NCBI GenBank assembly: GCA_029204225.1
Contig: CM055099.1
Location: 62,999,142-63,063,141, forward strand
Direction of reading: 5' to 3'
Source: Diphasiastrum complanatum
Lineage: Eukaryota > Streptophyta > Lycopodiopsida > Lycopodiales > Lycopodiaceae
Length of the DNA stretch: 64,000 nt
Shown here one piece after another: positions 1 to 12,148 of the stretch; the stretch's first letter is position 1; every line of letters starts with the position of its first letter. The notes below the pieces were generated by a model. It did not search any database. It was not told where the DNA came from and saw only the letters and a program-made list of their open reading frames with translations. The position numbers and the translations under genes are program-made.

Positions 1-330
1 TGGATCCCTGATACCACGCAAAATTGCTAGGATGTCCCATGCATTCTTGGCAGACTGAGCAACACTTATGTGAATGATTTGAGTGTCTTTGATGTTGAGA
101 GTGATGTAGGCAAATGCCTTGCCATCTTTTAGTCTCATCAATGATGTCCCACAGTTCTTTGGCTAATAGTATGGCCTTCATTTTGAACTTCAAGACATGG
201 CAGTTCCTTCTATCGACTCTCTTGATGACAGAAGAACTAGTAGGTAGATCCATTCTAGTTGAGTGAGATCATTGGTAGATACAACAATTTTTAAATACTA
301 TTGGTTGCGCGCTTGCTAGAGCAACGACTT
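1..330 (-). pseudogene. Copia gag remnant, cut by the window edge
   Basis: On the minus strand this stretch gives broken pieces of a Copia gag, including a 'LAKELWDII' motif (about 137-170) that also occurs in the better gag at 17.6 kb. Frameshifts and stops interrupt it. It lies directly downstream, in minus orientation, of a primer-binding-site-like sequence and an LTR, so it is the gag-proximal part of an element continuing past base 1. Confidence 0.5.
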
Positions 331-341
331 GGTAGATACCA
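331..341 (-). other. Copia primer binding site (degenerate)
   Basis: The minus strand reads TGGTATCTACC, close to the TGGTATCAGAGC primer site used by Copia elements with initiator Met-tRNA. It sits immediately inside the LTR end (…CCGACA on the minus strand), which fixes the LTR/gag boundary. Confidence 0.5.
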
Positions 342-640
342 TGTCGGAAATCGGTGGTATTGGCAGTGGAAGATTGAGCAAGCTTGGTGCGGGTATCGAA
401 AGTGCCACAGTTAGCAGCTAAACATTCAAAACGAAGAAATAATAATAATGTGCAATGGAACAACAATTGAGTGAAGACAAAATGTACTTTGATTAATATC
501 CACAAGGAGTACAATCACATGAAGTGAAAACTTCAGCTGGCTAAGCGTGATAATGTTGGCTACAGAGTGAGAACTATGATCGTTGTGTGTGATAACACAT
601 GCAACAGAACTATCTGAATGAATTGATAGAAACAATTATC
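342..640 (-). mobile_element. Copia LTR, 3' portion
   Basis: Read on the minus strand this matches the LTR at 17.15-17.42 kb over its last roughly 250 bp. Shared landmarks are 'CAGCTGAAGTT', 'GTAGCCA.C.TTATCA.GCT' and 'GCTGCTAACTGT'. It is therefore the LTR of a second, older copy of the 14.6-20.0 kb family. The upstream LTR end fades out near 640. Confidence 0.55.
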
Positions 641-1116
641 AGATGTTTTAGATATTACAAGATTATCAGATTCCTTGAAGAAGTCTTATAATGAAGTTAC
701 TTATTTTGATATACTCAAAATATCTACAACTACTTCTTCTATAGTTATTACAACCGCCTCATAATTATAACTATATGTACAATGTAGGCAAACTATCAAC
801 GCGAAGTGATTGGGTCGGATTTTAGACCAACAATATCGAATTTTACAAAGTATCAAAAAATATACAAAGGATTGATTTTATACTGGATTGAGAATATAGT
901 CAAGGTTGGATTTGCCAGGGTCAAAAAAACAGACCCGATTTGACCCGATCCAGGGTCGAAGATGTCCAGATAATTCCGCTTCAATCCGATCCAGGGTCAA
1001 AAAATCTCTGTTTGTTAGGCTTCACATTGGGTTGGAAAAATCTGATACTAGATTTTTTGATCTTCTGAAAAACTTGTGCCTTATGTTTTCTAGTTTTTTT
1101 GTTTTCAGGATGCTCA
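641..1116. other. No gene seen
   Basis: AT-rich sequence with no supported coding region. A short motif 'CGATCCAGGGTC' occurs twice (about 945 and 989). Nothing else is recognisable. Confidence 0.4.
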
Positions 1117-2345
1117 TTAATAAATGGATTTAAGGCTGAGCATCAATTTCAACATGTACTTCATAATTTTTATTGATAAATATTCTAGACGAACACTTAT
1201 GTATTTTATCAAGCATAAATCAGAGGCATCCAACCTCTTCAGGACATTCAAAGAGCGTGTAGATAACGAGACTAGTAAGCGAATTAAAGCCCTGAGATCC
1301 GACAATGATGGAGAGTATATCTCAACCAAATTTAAGAAGTATTACCTAAGCTGAGGCAATAGTTCATCAACTCCTTATTCGCCTTAGTCGAATGGGCTTG
1401 CCAAGAGGAAGAATCATACCTTGGTCGAATCAACCAAGTGAATGATTGCTCATGCATCACTACTGAAATGCTTATATATTGAGCTTGTTTCTACTTCAGC
1501 TCACATCTAGAATAGGTGTTCGAGTAAAGTCTTCTCAGGTAGAACTTCTCACGAAGTTTGGATAGGACCAAAGAACCTCAGAGTATTCGGTTTATCACCT
1601 ATGCACAAATTTCGAAAGAGACAAAGAAGTAATTGGACTTCAAAAGTCTCAAATCCATCTACATTAGTTATGCATCTTCTAATAACACCTACAAGCTATA
1701 TGGTCTTGATACCTCGAAGACATTCTTCTACATGGATGTTGTCTTTATCGAGGATCATTTCATCGACCTGAAAGACAAGAGCAACATTCCCAACAAACCA
1801 TCGAATGCTCATGTCATCGACACGACTATTTGACAATAATCCGAATAAGATGTTGCTTCTTAGGAGTGACAAAACCAACTATAGGATAATCAACCTCCGC
1901 CACCTCCAAAAAGATCAACCAGAGTGCGTACACAGCCTACGAGGTACATTGATAAGTCTATCTACTATCTAGTTCATGAATCGACTATTGTCGAAGATGC
2001 ACTCAGCTAATCAGACTCAGATATCTCAAGAAAAGTGAGATAGAGAGTATGTTTCTTTGATCAAGAACCATATATATTCAATTGTCGAACTGCTTGCCAG
2101 CAACAATCTTGTCAATTGCAAATGAGTCTTTAAGATCAAGTACAAAGCTGATGGTAGTATCGATCGAAGGAAGGCTCAGCTAGAAGCGCGGGGATTTTCA
2201 TAGATTTCAAACATCAACTACAACAAGACTTTTACTCCTATAATCAAGAGCTCCTCGATTCAAACACTCCTATCATATGCTATTACAACGAACCTCAAGG
2301 TACATCAGCTCGATGTACAAACAACTTATCTGACAAGAATTGTAA
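1117..2345 (+). pseudogene. Copia integrase-RT relic
   Basis: The plus strand preserves a Copia pol in order but broken by many stops. At 1135-1351 there is integrase core (FIIFIDKYSRRTLMYF, then ALRSDNDGEYIS). At 1375-1600 come the 'NGLAKRKNHTLVES' and 'FSGRTSHEVW' segments, and at 1633-1833 the integrase C-terminal part (KLYGLDTSKTFFYMDVVF). At 2040-2340 lies the start of the reverse transcriptase (VFKIKYKADGSIDRRKAQL.ARGF and LKVHQLDVQTTYL). It ends before the YVDD active site. No LTRs could be assigned. It is certainly defective. Confidence 0.8.
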
Positions 2346-2802
2346 TTTTTACATTCTCTTATTATTGAGTATAGAATAAAGATCTAGTGAGTTATGATTG
2401 ACAAATCATAGTCTAGATTATAGTTTTTAGTTGATTGTTAGGAGAGGGTAACGTGTGAGATCAAAAGATCAGATGCTATCTGCATATGTCTTTTGATGGC
2501 AATCTTCTTGGAGAGGTATCTTTGATGGAGATTGCTTGTAATAATTGCAAGTATTCGACTACCGGTTATAGCTTATTTATGCTTATGTTTTTAACCTAGA
2601 TCACCCATTGCAATTGAAACTCGATCGATTAAGTTTAAGCCACATCACGACTTTCTTGAGACCATTCTTTGTCTTTGCTGTAGTTGTAGAAAATGTGTGC
2701 AATGTCAATCAATAGAAGACCGAGCTCCAACAAAGATTTTGATATGCCAACTATGTTGCACAAAATATTTGGTAGACACCATTGGACAAAGTTTTGAATT
2801 TA
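2346..2802. other. No gene seen
   Basis: AT-rich, no recognisable coding or structured element. It could contain the decayed 3' end of the preceding Copia relic. Confidence 0.3.
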
Positions 2803-3030
2803 TTATGCTTTGAAGCTCCTAAAATACTTGCTAGGGACGTTTGGCCAATGACCATAATGTACAAAAGATGGAGCCACTTCATACACATTTCTATCGATGG
2901 TATCAATTGTTTTTTTCCCTTCATTTGTGCGCTTATTCATTAGGTTGACTATGTACTTGCGAAATATATTCAATGACAAGATGTGCATAGCATCATACAC
3001 CAAGTCTGTTGAGAGATCAAAACTGTACAA
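2803..3030 (-). pseudogene. Possible CACTA (Tnp2-like) transposase fragment
   Basis: A 75-residue minus-strand ORF reads '…LVYDAMHILSLNIFRKYIVNLMN…' and then 'YEVAPSFVHYGHWP'. The order 'D-MH-L-LN-x-x-KYI' followed by a proline-rich 'P…G..P' block with a terminal aromatic-K-A resembles the central part of CACTA/Tnp2-type transposases, as far as I recall the family. No flanking transposase sequence or CACTA ends were found. It could equally be a chance ORF. Confidence 0.28.
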
Positions 3031-4154
<1,124 letters not shown>

Positions 4155-4483
4155 ACAACACCACAAGTATCTCTACAACTATACACTCTTCCATTGCAAT
4201 AAATACAAAGTCATATGATGAGGGCTTGGGCAGCTTCGAGGAAGCTCACAATTACAAGCCTCAACAAACAAAAATATCAAACAATCATTCATAAACTTAT
4301 CATTACTTTCTCTTACAAGCTTCATTATATGATTTAGGTTCATTACTCTGAATAATTGCAACCATCAAAACATAATTAACACGCAATTTGGGCTCTCTTG
4401 GCTATAAGATTCTCCTAGTTCCTTGTTCACTAGACTTGGGAACATCCACATCTTGACTATTTCCCATAACTTTCTTTCAAATA

Positions 4484-4804
4484 CTATTTTAAATATCTAT
4501 TGATAGTAGTAGGTTCAATCAAATCAATAACAATAATAAAGTAAACATGAGGAGTGAATTGAGCAGTATTTATCTCATCACTTGATATATTTGATGCATC
4601 ACTAAGAAAGAAAGAAAATGTGTACTCACTAATGGTATCTCCTTCATCATCGTAGATAATCAATAGCTCACTTGATTGATTTTTACAAGGCAATTTAGGA
4701 GTGCTTCCTTTCTTGAACATGACATCCCAAATGGACTTTGAATCAAATTTTCTACATATGTCATCTGGAACATAAACATATGTGGTACAACAAAAAATTG
4801 TCAA
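4484..4804 (-). CDS. Hypothetical ORF, 106 codons
   Basis: An open minus-strand frame of 106 residues. It is fairly rich in acidic and Ser residues in the middle (…LLIIYDDEGDTISEYT…) and has a hydrophobic 'VYFIIVIDLI' near the end. I do not recognise it. There is no intron-exon context, no homologous copy in the window and no evidence of expression signals. It is more open than its surroundings but may be chance or transposon debris. Confidence 0.18.
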   Translation of the reverse strand: MTIFCCTTYVYVPDDICRKFDSKSIWDVMFKKGSTPKLPCKNQSSELLIIYDDEGDTISEYTFSFFLSDASNISSDEINTAQFTPHVYFIIVIDLIEPTTINRYLK

Positions 4805-5468
<664 letters not shown>

Positions 5469-5920
5469 ACACAGTTTCTCATAGTTCCTCTTGACAAAGC
5501 AAGACTAAACACTTTGAAGCCTTTATTCATATTCCAACAAGGTAACATAAAGTTGAAAAGAAAAATATAGTAATGAAAAGCACCATAAGCATAATTATTT
5601 TCCAAACATCCCCAGCTGATACCTGCCACCATCCCACAACACAAAATTGCACGAGTTAGTACAGTGGGGAAGTTAGGTGTCATAGCTGAGCGATAGTTGT
5701 TATCCATGTCCAAAAGAAGTTATACCATTTAACAACTTAAATAGCATTTAAAATCATAGTACTATCTTCCCAAGCAACAGAATGTTTTTTAGCGATAAGT
5801 CAAGCCCTAACATCACCGTATCAAGGCTTGTGCCGTGTTGATCAATTTATGGGCAAATGGTTCGTATTAGTTTATATTCTTTTGAACAATAGTATGAATA
5901 GTTTTTAGCTAAAAGACATG

Positions 5921-6033
5921 GTTTGGATACGTGTGTTGGTATGGATACGTGTGTTGGTGTGGATACGCGTGCTGGTATTAGGGCAAATCCATGGTGTGGA
6001 TACGTGTGCTGGTGTTAGGGCAAATCCATGCCA
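5921..6033 (+). repeat. 18-bp minisatellite with interspersed 18-bp spacer
   Basis: Copies of 'TGGATACGTGTGTTGGTA' occur three times head to tail, then 'TTAGGGCAAATCCATGG', then another 'TGGATACGTGTGCTGGTG' and a second 'TTAGGGCAAATCCATG'. Sequence related to the spacer and its 3' flank (AATCCATGCCATTCTAA) recurs near 6303-6322, and 'CATATCCATG..TTCTA' at 6092 and 6346, showing an older, larger duplication. Confidence 0.85.
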
Positions 6034-7461
6034 TTCTAAGCCATGTGACCCTTTCTTCAAAAAACAAGTTACTATTGTCCATACTCTCGAGCATATCCAT
6101 GCTTTCTAGTCGTACTTTACCATAAATCTAATGTGACATCCGAATGGGTAGCATTTACTATAGCCGTGATTGAATTGTGTCATTTTGGGCAAACTCATGT
6201 CTATCAGAATTACAAATTCAACCCATGGTATTTAGGACTTCATTATGGATAGGTTATAGATTATAAAAGAGGTCTTTCCGATTTTTACAAGGTATTAAGG
6301 CAGATCCATGCCATTCTAATCCTTATGTAAGAACCACGTATCTTATGCATATCCATGTTGTCTAAGATCGTTCTGTCGAAAACCTTACAAATAGATAACT
6401 TATACGTCTTTATTATTGGATTGTTAAACAGGTTTGTAAGCGATAGACACTGGAATTTAAGAAGTATGGCGTTTAAGCATAAAAAGTCTTTATTTATTCT
6501 GGTTTCATCCATATAACGAAAGTATGATTTCCTTTACAAAACTAAAAACGTAGATGATTTATACACAAGCTGAGATTTGTTGCTGAGAAGTCGTACTTGG
6601 ATGATTGTAGACGCGTTTTCTTGAGAAGATGCCATATTATTCCTAAGAGTGATTTTTTTTCGTTAGAACAAAGTCATTCAAAGCGTTATTGTCACATAAA
6701 GCATAGACAAGCAAACAACAATGTATATATGTCATAGATCGTTGGTGAACCGATCAGAGACAAAACCAAACAAATTACCAAATGCTCCATCAATGTCCAT
6801 GTAGTGTGAGCACAATCATTTAGAAATGAGTGAAAAGTATGAGGTAGAGCCATCACTGGCCAACTGGCTATCAAGATGCTATGACAATTAATGTGGAGTG
6901 AGAACACTTCCCACATAAATATGAAATGATTGCATAACTAAAGAGGTGATTGCATCAACAAGAGATGAAACAAACCACTTACGATGAAGTAGAAAATGGA
7001 GAAGGCAAGCTTGATAGGGCACACTTTATGCAATTAGCAACCTGCTGAATCGTGTTGTGAAAAAACGTTGGTCGAGAATGAGTGATATATACATTAGAGA
7101 AACTTAGAGCCCAACGAGGGCCTATAAAAAAGATGTTTTTTTTTTTCTCATTTTCGTAGCCATGTGGATCATTAGAAACCTTGATATCAGGCTTCTACGT
7201 AACGTAGCTTTTTTCAGATATAAATAAAATAAAAAAAATTTAAATATAAAAATGTTTTATCGGGCAGCATGTGGAAATGCTTTTAGATGTTGAGGCCTAT
7301 CCTTCCAGCTCATCACTGTCCAAAGAGGCCCAAAAATGTTGAAAATGAATATGACAAATGGTTGGATTGAGAAAATTGATGTAACATTAATGTACAAATC
7401 ATGGTTTACAAGGTTAACTAGAGCTAACTAGTAGCGCCAAATAGTTTTGTATTTTCAATTT
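6034..7461. other. No gene seen
   Basis: No supported coding region. It holds decayed duplicates of the preceding minisatellite flank (6300-6360) and an 11-mer palindrome TACGTAACGTA at 7196-7206. A longer string CTACGTAACGTA is shared with the inserted element at 58.04 kb. Confidence 0.3.
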
Positions 7462-7552
7462 TTGCCTACACATATTTTCAGATTCATGGCTTTTGGCCTA
7501 CACAGATTTTCAGATTCATAGTTCAGTGTTTCAAATTTTGGCCTACACATAA
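7462..7552 (+). repeat. Short tandem repeat, about 31 bp
   Basis: 'TTTTGGCCTACACAGATTTTCAGATTCAT' and variants occur in about 2.5 copies (start points near 7462, 7493 and 7536), ending just before the ATG of the next ORF. Confidence 0.6.
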
Positions 7553-7555
7553 CGA

Positions 7556-7891
7556 ATGGCGCCATCAAGGAAGTCGTGCTTCTCAATCGACTATGTGATT
7601 CTCTTCAATGAGAAAGATGACAATGGATTATGGGTGCCAAGAAAATATTCAAAAAACTCTTGGGTTCTGATGCATCCATCATCAAAAGGAACATTTCGAA
7701 AAAGCAAAAGGACAAAACTATCATTTCGATCTTATTGGAAGGGCATAATTTTGGATTTCAAAACATCATCAGGAGAAAAATCTATTTTTGAAATTTTAGT
7801 CCAACATGTATATATGCATTCAGAGATAAATGTGCAAGGATTCAATCGTCAAGATCACAAAAAAAGCAATTGTAGTATTGATATATTATAA
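7556..7891 (+). CDS. Hypothetical ORF, 111 codons (possible first exon)
   Basis: Starts ATGGCGCC (MAPSRKSC…) and stays open for 111 residues; mixed, basic composition, no recognised domain. About 70 bp further on, 'TTTTTCTCTTACAG' (ending at 7961) has the form of a strong 3' splice site, and 11 bp after that a Copia LTR begins. This could be the 5' exon of a gene whose next exon was hit by the retrotransposon. Unidentified ORFs at 10.7 and 11.3 kb on the same strand could be later exons, but no frame-compatible chain could be proven. Confidence 0.25.
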   Translation: MAPSRKSCFSIDYVILFNEKDDNGLWVPRKYSKNSWVLMHPSSKGTFRKSKRTKLSFRSYWKGIILDFKTSSGEKSIFEILVQHVYMHSEINVQGFNRQDHKKSNCSIDIL

Positions 7892-7972
7892 TACTTTGAT
7901 TTTTTTGTCATTCCTTATCATCTATTACTAAACTTGTCAATCTAATCATTTTTCTCTTACAGATTTATATCA

Positions 7973-8265
7973 TGTTGGAAATTAAGCCCATAGTTGTCTC
8001 CTATTTCAAAATTCTTCTTGCATGTTTATTGATCTTTGATCTAAGGTCAGGTGAAACCTATTTTGGGGTCAAAGTCTGCTCATCTGATACTTGCAAAAAT
8101 CACAACTTAGACAGCCAATCTATTTGAAGAACGTCTACAATGACCTCCAACAAAAGATAACCAATCCTATTATTCTCCATGTTCAAATGTTAAGTTCAAC
8201 TATTTGAAGACCATTGAAGACTTGGCCATCTTCAAGGACTTCCACAAACTATCATTTAGAACAAG
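7973..8265 (+). mobile_element. Copia 5' LTR, truncated
   Basis: Begins TGTTGGAAATTAAGCCC and matches 9542-9865 nearly base for base, apart from small indels ('TTGATCTTTGATCTA.GGTCA', 'GTCTGCTCATCTGATAC'). Homology stops at 'TTTAGAACAAG'. The following 8266-8330 contains inverted-orientation copies of the motif 'TGTATTTCTGCA.ACTGT' found downstream in the 3' LTR. The LTR 3' half, primer site, gag and integrase are missing. Confidence 0.8.
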
Positions 8266-8532
8266 TCTGCAGAAATACATTACTTTTTAACAGTTTGCAG
8301 AAATACACTAAGTGTCACATTTTTCGTCCTTTTCCAAAAAATGCGACACTTGCCTTCGACTTCTTCCGTTCAATTATTTTGAAAAAGTCAACTTATGCAC
8401 AGTTCAAAAGTTTAACTATTTTCAACACCTTCGGCTTTTTCACAAAATGTGAAGAGAGATTAAATTTCCGAAGGTCATCTACTTTCAAGAGTTGTTTGTT
8501 CGAAGCATATAGGCACCAATTCAGTTCTCATA

Positions 8533-9477
8533 GCTCTTTACGTAGATGATGCATTTATTTTGTCTAACGACACTTTCCTACTGCACAGTACTAAGAGTGA
8601 TCTATCAAAAGACTTTGACATGACTGATCTGGGAGTTGTCCATTCTTTGCTAGGAATTCACATTACTAGAAATAGGCTTAAGAAGAAGATCTATCTTAGC
8701 CAATAAACATATCTAAAAGACATTTAGAAAAATTTCATATGTTTGATTGCAAGCCAATTGATACTCCAACGGATCCAAGTATAGTATTGACTAAAACTAT
8801 TTGTGCTGATTCTAATTGTGAAGTACTCGACTTAGCGAAGTACCCTTATCATTCACTCATATAAAATCTTTGATGTATGCAATGTTGTGTAGTAGACCAG
8901 ATTTAGCATACACTGTTAGCATGTTAAGTCAATTCATATATAATCCTATGATCTCTCATTGGAAAGCATTAAAAAGAGTGATGAGATATATTCAGGGAAG
9001 TTTAGATCACATTTTATCTTATGATGGAAATGTCATTGACCCACTCGTCCTGCGAGGCTACTCCGACTCAGATTGGGGAGGAACAGTCTCTACCAGAAAG
9101 TCTACTTCGGGTCCTATTTCTATCTAGCAGGGGGACTGATTTCGTGGAACTCAAGGAAGCAAAAAACAGTTGCGCTTTCTTCGACCAAGGCAGAGTACAT
9201 CGCATCATGTCAAGCTTCAAAAGAGACTGCATGGATCGGATTATTACTTCACGACTTACATCACACTCAGTTCAGTGCTACAACCATTCTATGTGACAGC
9301 TTGAGCTGTAGTTCACTGTCACTGAATCCCAAATTTCATGGCAAATCCAAGCACATAGAAATCCAGTATCATTCTATTCAAGAGAAAGTTTTCTCAGGGC
9401 AAGTGATCCTTCAACACTGCACAACCAAAATGGTCGCAGACATCTTCACCAAAGCGCTTCTCAAGATCAAGCATTAG
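8533..9477 (+). pseudogene. Copia reverse transcriptase C-terminus and RNase H
   Basis: Starts at the RT active site 'ALYVDDAFIL', continues through 'DLGVVHSLLGIHI' and 'SRPDLAYTVSMLSQF', and shifts frame near 9090. RNase H then follows with 'SRKQKTVALSSTKAEYIA' and the C-terminal 'VADIFTKAL', stopping at 9475. Order and spacing match Copia RT/RNase H. Stops after 'YLSQ' and at least one frameshift make it inactive. The first two thirds of the polyprotein are deleted. Confidence 0.88.
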
Positions 9478-9532
9478 AAGTTCTTCAATATGCTAGACCT
9501 AAGGAAGATACCAAGGCACCAACCGTGACCTT

Positions 9533-9541
9533 AAGGGGGAC
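9533..9541 (+). other. Polypurine tract of the Copia element
   Basis: AAGGGGGA lies directly before the 3' LTR start (TATTGGAAATTAAG), the expected site of plus-strand priming. Confidence 0.75.
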
Positions 9542-10437
9542 TATTGGAAATTAAGCCCACATTTGTCTCCTTGGTGAACAATAATTTCTATTTCAAGATT
9601 CTTCCTACATGTTTATTGATCTTTGATCTAGGGTCAAGTGAAACCTATTTTGGGTTCAAAGTCTGCTCATCTGATACCTGTAGGAATGACAACTTAGACA
9701 ACCAAACTATTTGAAAAACGTCTACAACAGGCTTCCGGCTGATCTCCAGCAAAGGGTAACCAATCCTATTATTTTCCATGTTCAAATGTTAAGTTTAGCT
9801 ATTTGAAGACCATAGAAGACTTGGCCATCTTCAAGGACTTCCACAAACTAGCATTTAGAACAAGTTGAACTGTTGAACTATGCTTAAGAATCGCATTTTG
9901 AAAAAAGCCAACACTGTCGCATTTCGTAAAAAGCCGACACTATTAAAAACACAGGTCATTTCTGCAGACTGTAACGACACTTAGTGTATTTCTATAGACT
10001 GTTGCACCTCATCCACATCAACATTCCCTACGAGTTGACTATGTACACAATGTATAGTTGTCATCTCAAGCCAAATACTTTCAAGTACAACGACTTACTT
10101 GATTAGATGACAAATATTTATTGAAATTAATACATGGATGCAATCTATAAATAGATCATCCCAGCACACTCTATGTGATGCTCTATCTATGAGACGAATG
10201 ATTTTGAGCTTCCCAGTTATGTCGTCATTCTGGTTGTAACTGTCATTGTTGTGCTTCAGTGTAATATAACAGCAATACGCTTTTCTATCTGTGTATAATG
10301 TAGATGAATGCTTATTGTGATTGGAATGCACTTCATTTGATCACACTTGTTCACTCACTCTGATCAGAACACGGACGTCTACGACTCCTCAGTTTTTGAT
10401 CAGACGATGGCTATCTTTGACGCCTGAGGAACTTGCA
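9542..10437 (+). mobile_element. Copia 3' LTR
   Basis: The first roughly 320 bp repeat the 5' LTR at 7973. The remainder has no intact partner because the 5' LTR is truncated. It includes a TATA box (TATAAATA, 10146-10153), as expected for the LTR promoter, and a doubled 'TTTCT..AGACTGT' motif at 9960-10002. The right end is uncertain. 'TATCA' at 10439-10443 equals the 5 bp before the 5' LTR (7968-7972), suggesting a target duplication with one base of slippage. Confidence 0.6.
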
Positions 10438-10725
10438 CTATCATACTGCTTTGTCAATTCATTCAGAAGTAAACTTCTCATTAAATCCATTTCTAGTAAT
10501 ACCACACACAAACCATTTCTAATCTCTTCGGTGGACTGTACTCATTTTGTTTTTGTGAGTATGAATTAATTTATAAGATCCTGTTGGGCACAGAACGTTT
10601 AAGTTGTGATTACACTTAGCATAAACAATCTATTAGATTGTTTTGCATCTAGCAACCCTTTATAACGAGAGAGTTGTTCCACAAATATTCCTACTCTCTT
10701 CTCCATTCACGTTCTCTGTACTCCC

Positions 10726-10986
10726 TTGTCCCCATCATATCCATCCAATATAAATGAATGGGATCCAAGTGGATCTCTTGTTGGTGTGTTAGATGCAATA
10801 CATACTGATATTGAACATCTGCAATATAGAGGTAGAACTGTAAAAGATCTTGCTGATTGTGAAATCTTCTTTTATAAATCAATGTACATTTCTGATATAA
10901 ATGAAAATTTTGGGCAAATAGTCCCAATTCCATTACCTAGTTTTGAAAGTGATGAATGGGTTGCTCCAGATGCTGTAGCATCATAA
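10726..10986 (+). CDS. Hypothetical ORF, 86 codons
   Basis: Open frame with ordinary-protein composition ('DPSGSLVGVLDAIHTDIEHL', 'KDLADCEIFFYKSM', 'VPIPLPSFESDEW'). I do not recognise a family. It ends in TAA at 10984 without a donor-like site. It may be a single decayed exon belonging with the ORFs at 7.56 and 11.32 kb; no homologous copy exists in the window. Confidence 0.25.
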   Translation: MSPSYPSNINEWDPSGSLVGVLDAIHTDIEHLQYRGRTVKDLADCEIFFYKSMYISDINENFGQIVPIPLPSFESDEWVAPDAVAS

Positions 10987-11039
10987 TCATTTCGTTGCAA
11001 ACTATATAATGATATAAAAAATTCTTAAAAAATAAGCAC

Positions 11040-11258
11040 GTGTTCAAAAACAGTTCGAACAAGTTGATTTATTTCTTTGATATATTTTTGGATTTCTTTT
11101 CAAGTGTCAATGTACACAAAACTCCAACAATGTTTGAATGCAAAAATTTATCAAATAGTTTATTATCTGAATTTATGGATAAAGGCTGGGACAAAAAATC
11201 AAATGGAGAAATAGAATGCAGAATTAAAATGCCTTTATGTGCTTTCGCTATCAAATAG
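11040..11258 (+). pseudogene. Hypothetical ORF fragment, possibly same locus as flanking ORFs
   Basis: The 72-residue frame (…TMFECKNLSNSLLSEFMDKGWDKK…) stays readable through two stops ('AYASIIKDGKRTG', 'ECHLIKTWKPLDIL') before the frame changes to that of the next ORF. This looks like decayed coding sequence rather than random DNA, but it is unidentified. Confidence 0.22.
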
Positions 11259-11320
11259 AAAAGCAAATGTTGAGCTTATGCTTCCATTATCAAAGATGGA
11301 AAAAGAACAGGAGTAAATGA

Positions 11321-11688
11321 GTGCCACTTGATCAAGACTTGGAAGCCACTGGACATTCTAAGCGAAAAAAGATTGAAATAATATACAATGATGCACTTTT
11401 GACATGTGTTTATGTGGAAGATGATTGGAGCCTAAATTACATCAGGCAGGAACTGTTGCTCCTACAAGATAATATATTTTCCAACTTCAGATTCATTTCA
11501 AATGGTAAACTCGTAAGTAACTGTAAACATTCTATTTTTTTGTATAATTTCTTTCAAAAATTGCTCATATAATCTTTATACAAAATGTAACATACTTTGT
11601 GTTAAATTTATGCATGTACGTAAAAGACGAGCTTGAGATCAAATGCAAAGATATTGGCGAAACTATCCAACTGATGAAAGAACACTGA
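11321..11688 (+). pseudogene. Two-exon remnant, possible ubiquitin-like fold
   Basis: The frame 'KKIEIIYNDALLTCVYVEDD', 'WSLNYIRQELLLL', 'NFRFISNGKL' ends exactly at a consensus donor (CTC|GTAAGT, exon end 11512). Joining to an acceptor at 11631 gives, in phase, 'LEIKCKDIGETIQLMKEH' then a stop at 686-688. The order charged beta strand, 'W-L--IR-EL', 'F-F-SNGK-(V)' and 'I--C-DIGETI' is reminiscent of ubiquitin-like N-terminal domains. That is inference from pattern only. No start codon is supported. Confidence 0.27.
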
Positions 11689-11779
11689 GATTTACTATCA
11701 GAAAATACACGTCCATCATCATTACTCAAGATGAAAACAAGAATCGTCTTTTATCAATGTAAAAAAATTGCAATCTAGT

Positions 11780-12144
11780 ATTGTACAATGGACACAACTT
11801 GATTGTAGGAATTCATATTGATATCAATAAAATTCCCATAAATGGGTTGTCTACATTTATGATTCTGTCTCCTTTTTTGGATAGTAATATATACACATTT
11901 ACAATTGAAATTCTATTTAGTAAATTTATCTATATTCTCTATATTAGTATCAAGAGCTGTGATGGCAACAATCTCTTGTCTTGTAATTTCGCCTTCCTCT
12001 ATATTAGGAAGGACTCCTCCTTATTTATTTTTATTGAAAGAATATTTAGGCTCCAATGCCGACTGCAACAAGCAAAATAAAAATTAGAATCTATTCTGAC
12101 ATGAGCATAATGATCAAAATAAAAGGAATCAACAACATATAGCA
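11780..12144. other. Ambiguous AT-rich block, open on both strands
   Basis: The plus strand has a 99-codon ORF (11781-12080). The minus strand reads, with two stops, '…EEGEITRQEIVAITALD…' and '…KCRQPIYGNFIDINMN…', continuing the direction of the decayed frame at 12.15-12.5 kb. The minus strand also shows a donor-like GTAAGC (12152) and acceptor-like TTGTTGCAG (12063), but the join is out of phase with the best frame. No call possible. Confidence 0.2.
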
Positions 12145-12148
12145 AAGC

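Noticed and set aside
11781..12087. Plus-strand 99- and 60-codon ORFs
   Set aside because: Hydrophobic, T-rich composition; the minus strand reading is at least as protein-like, so no call was made for either.
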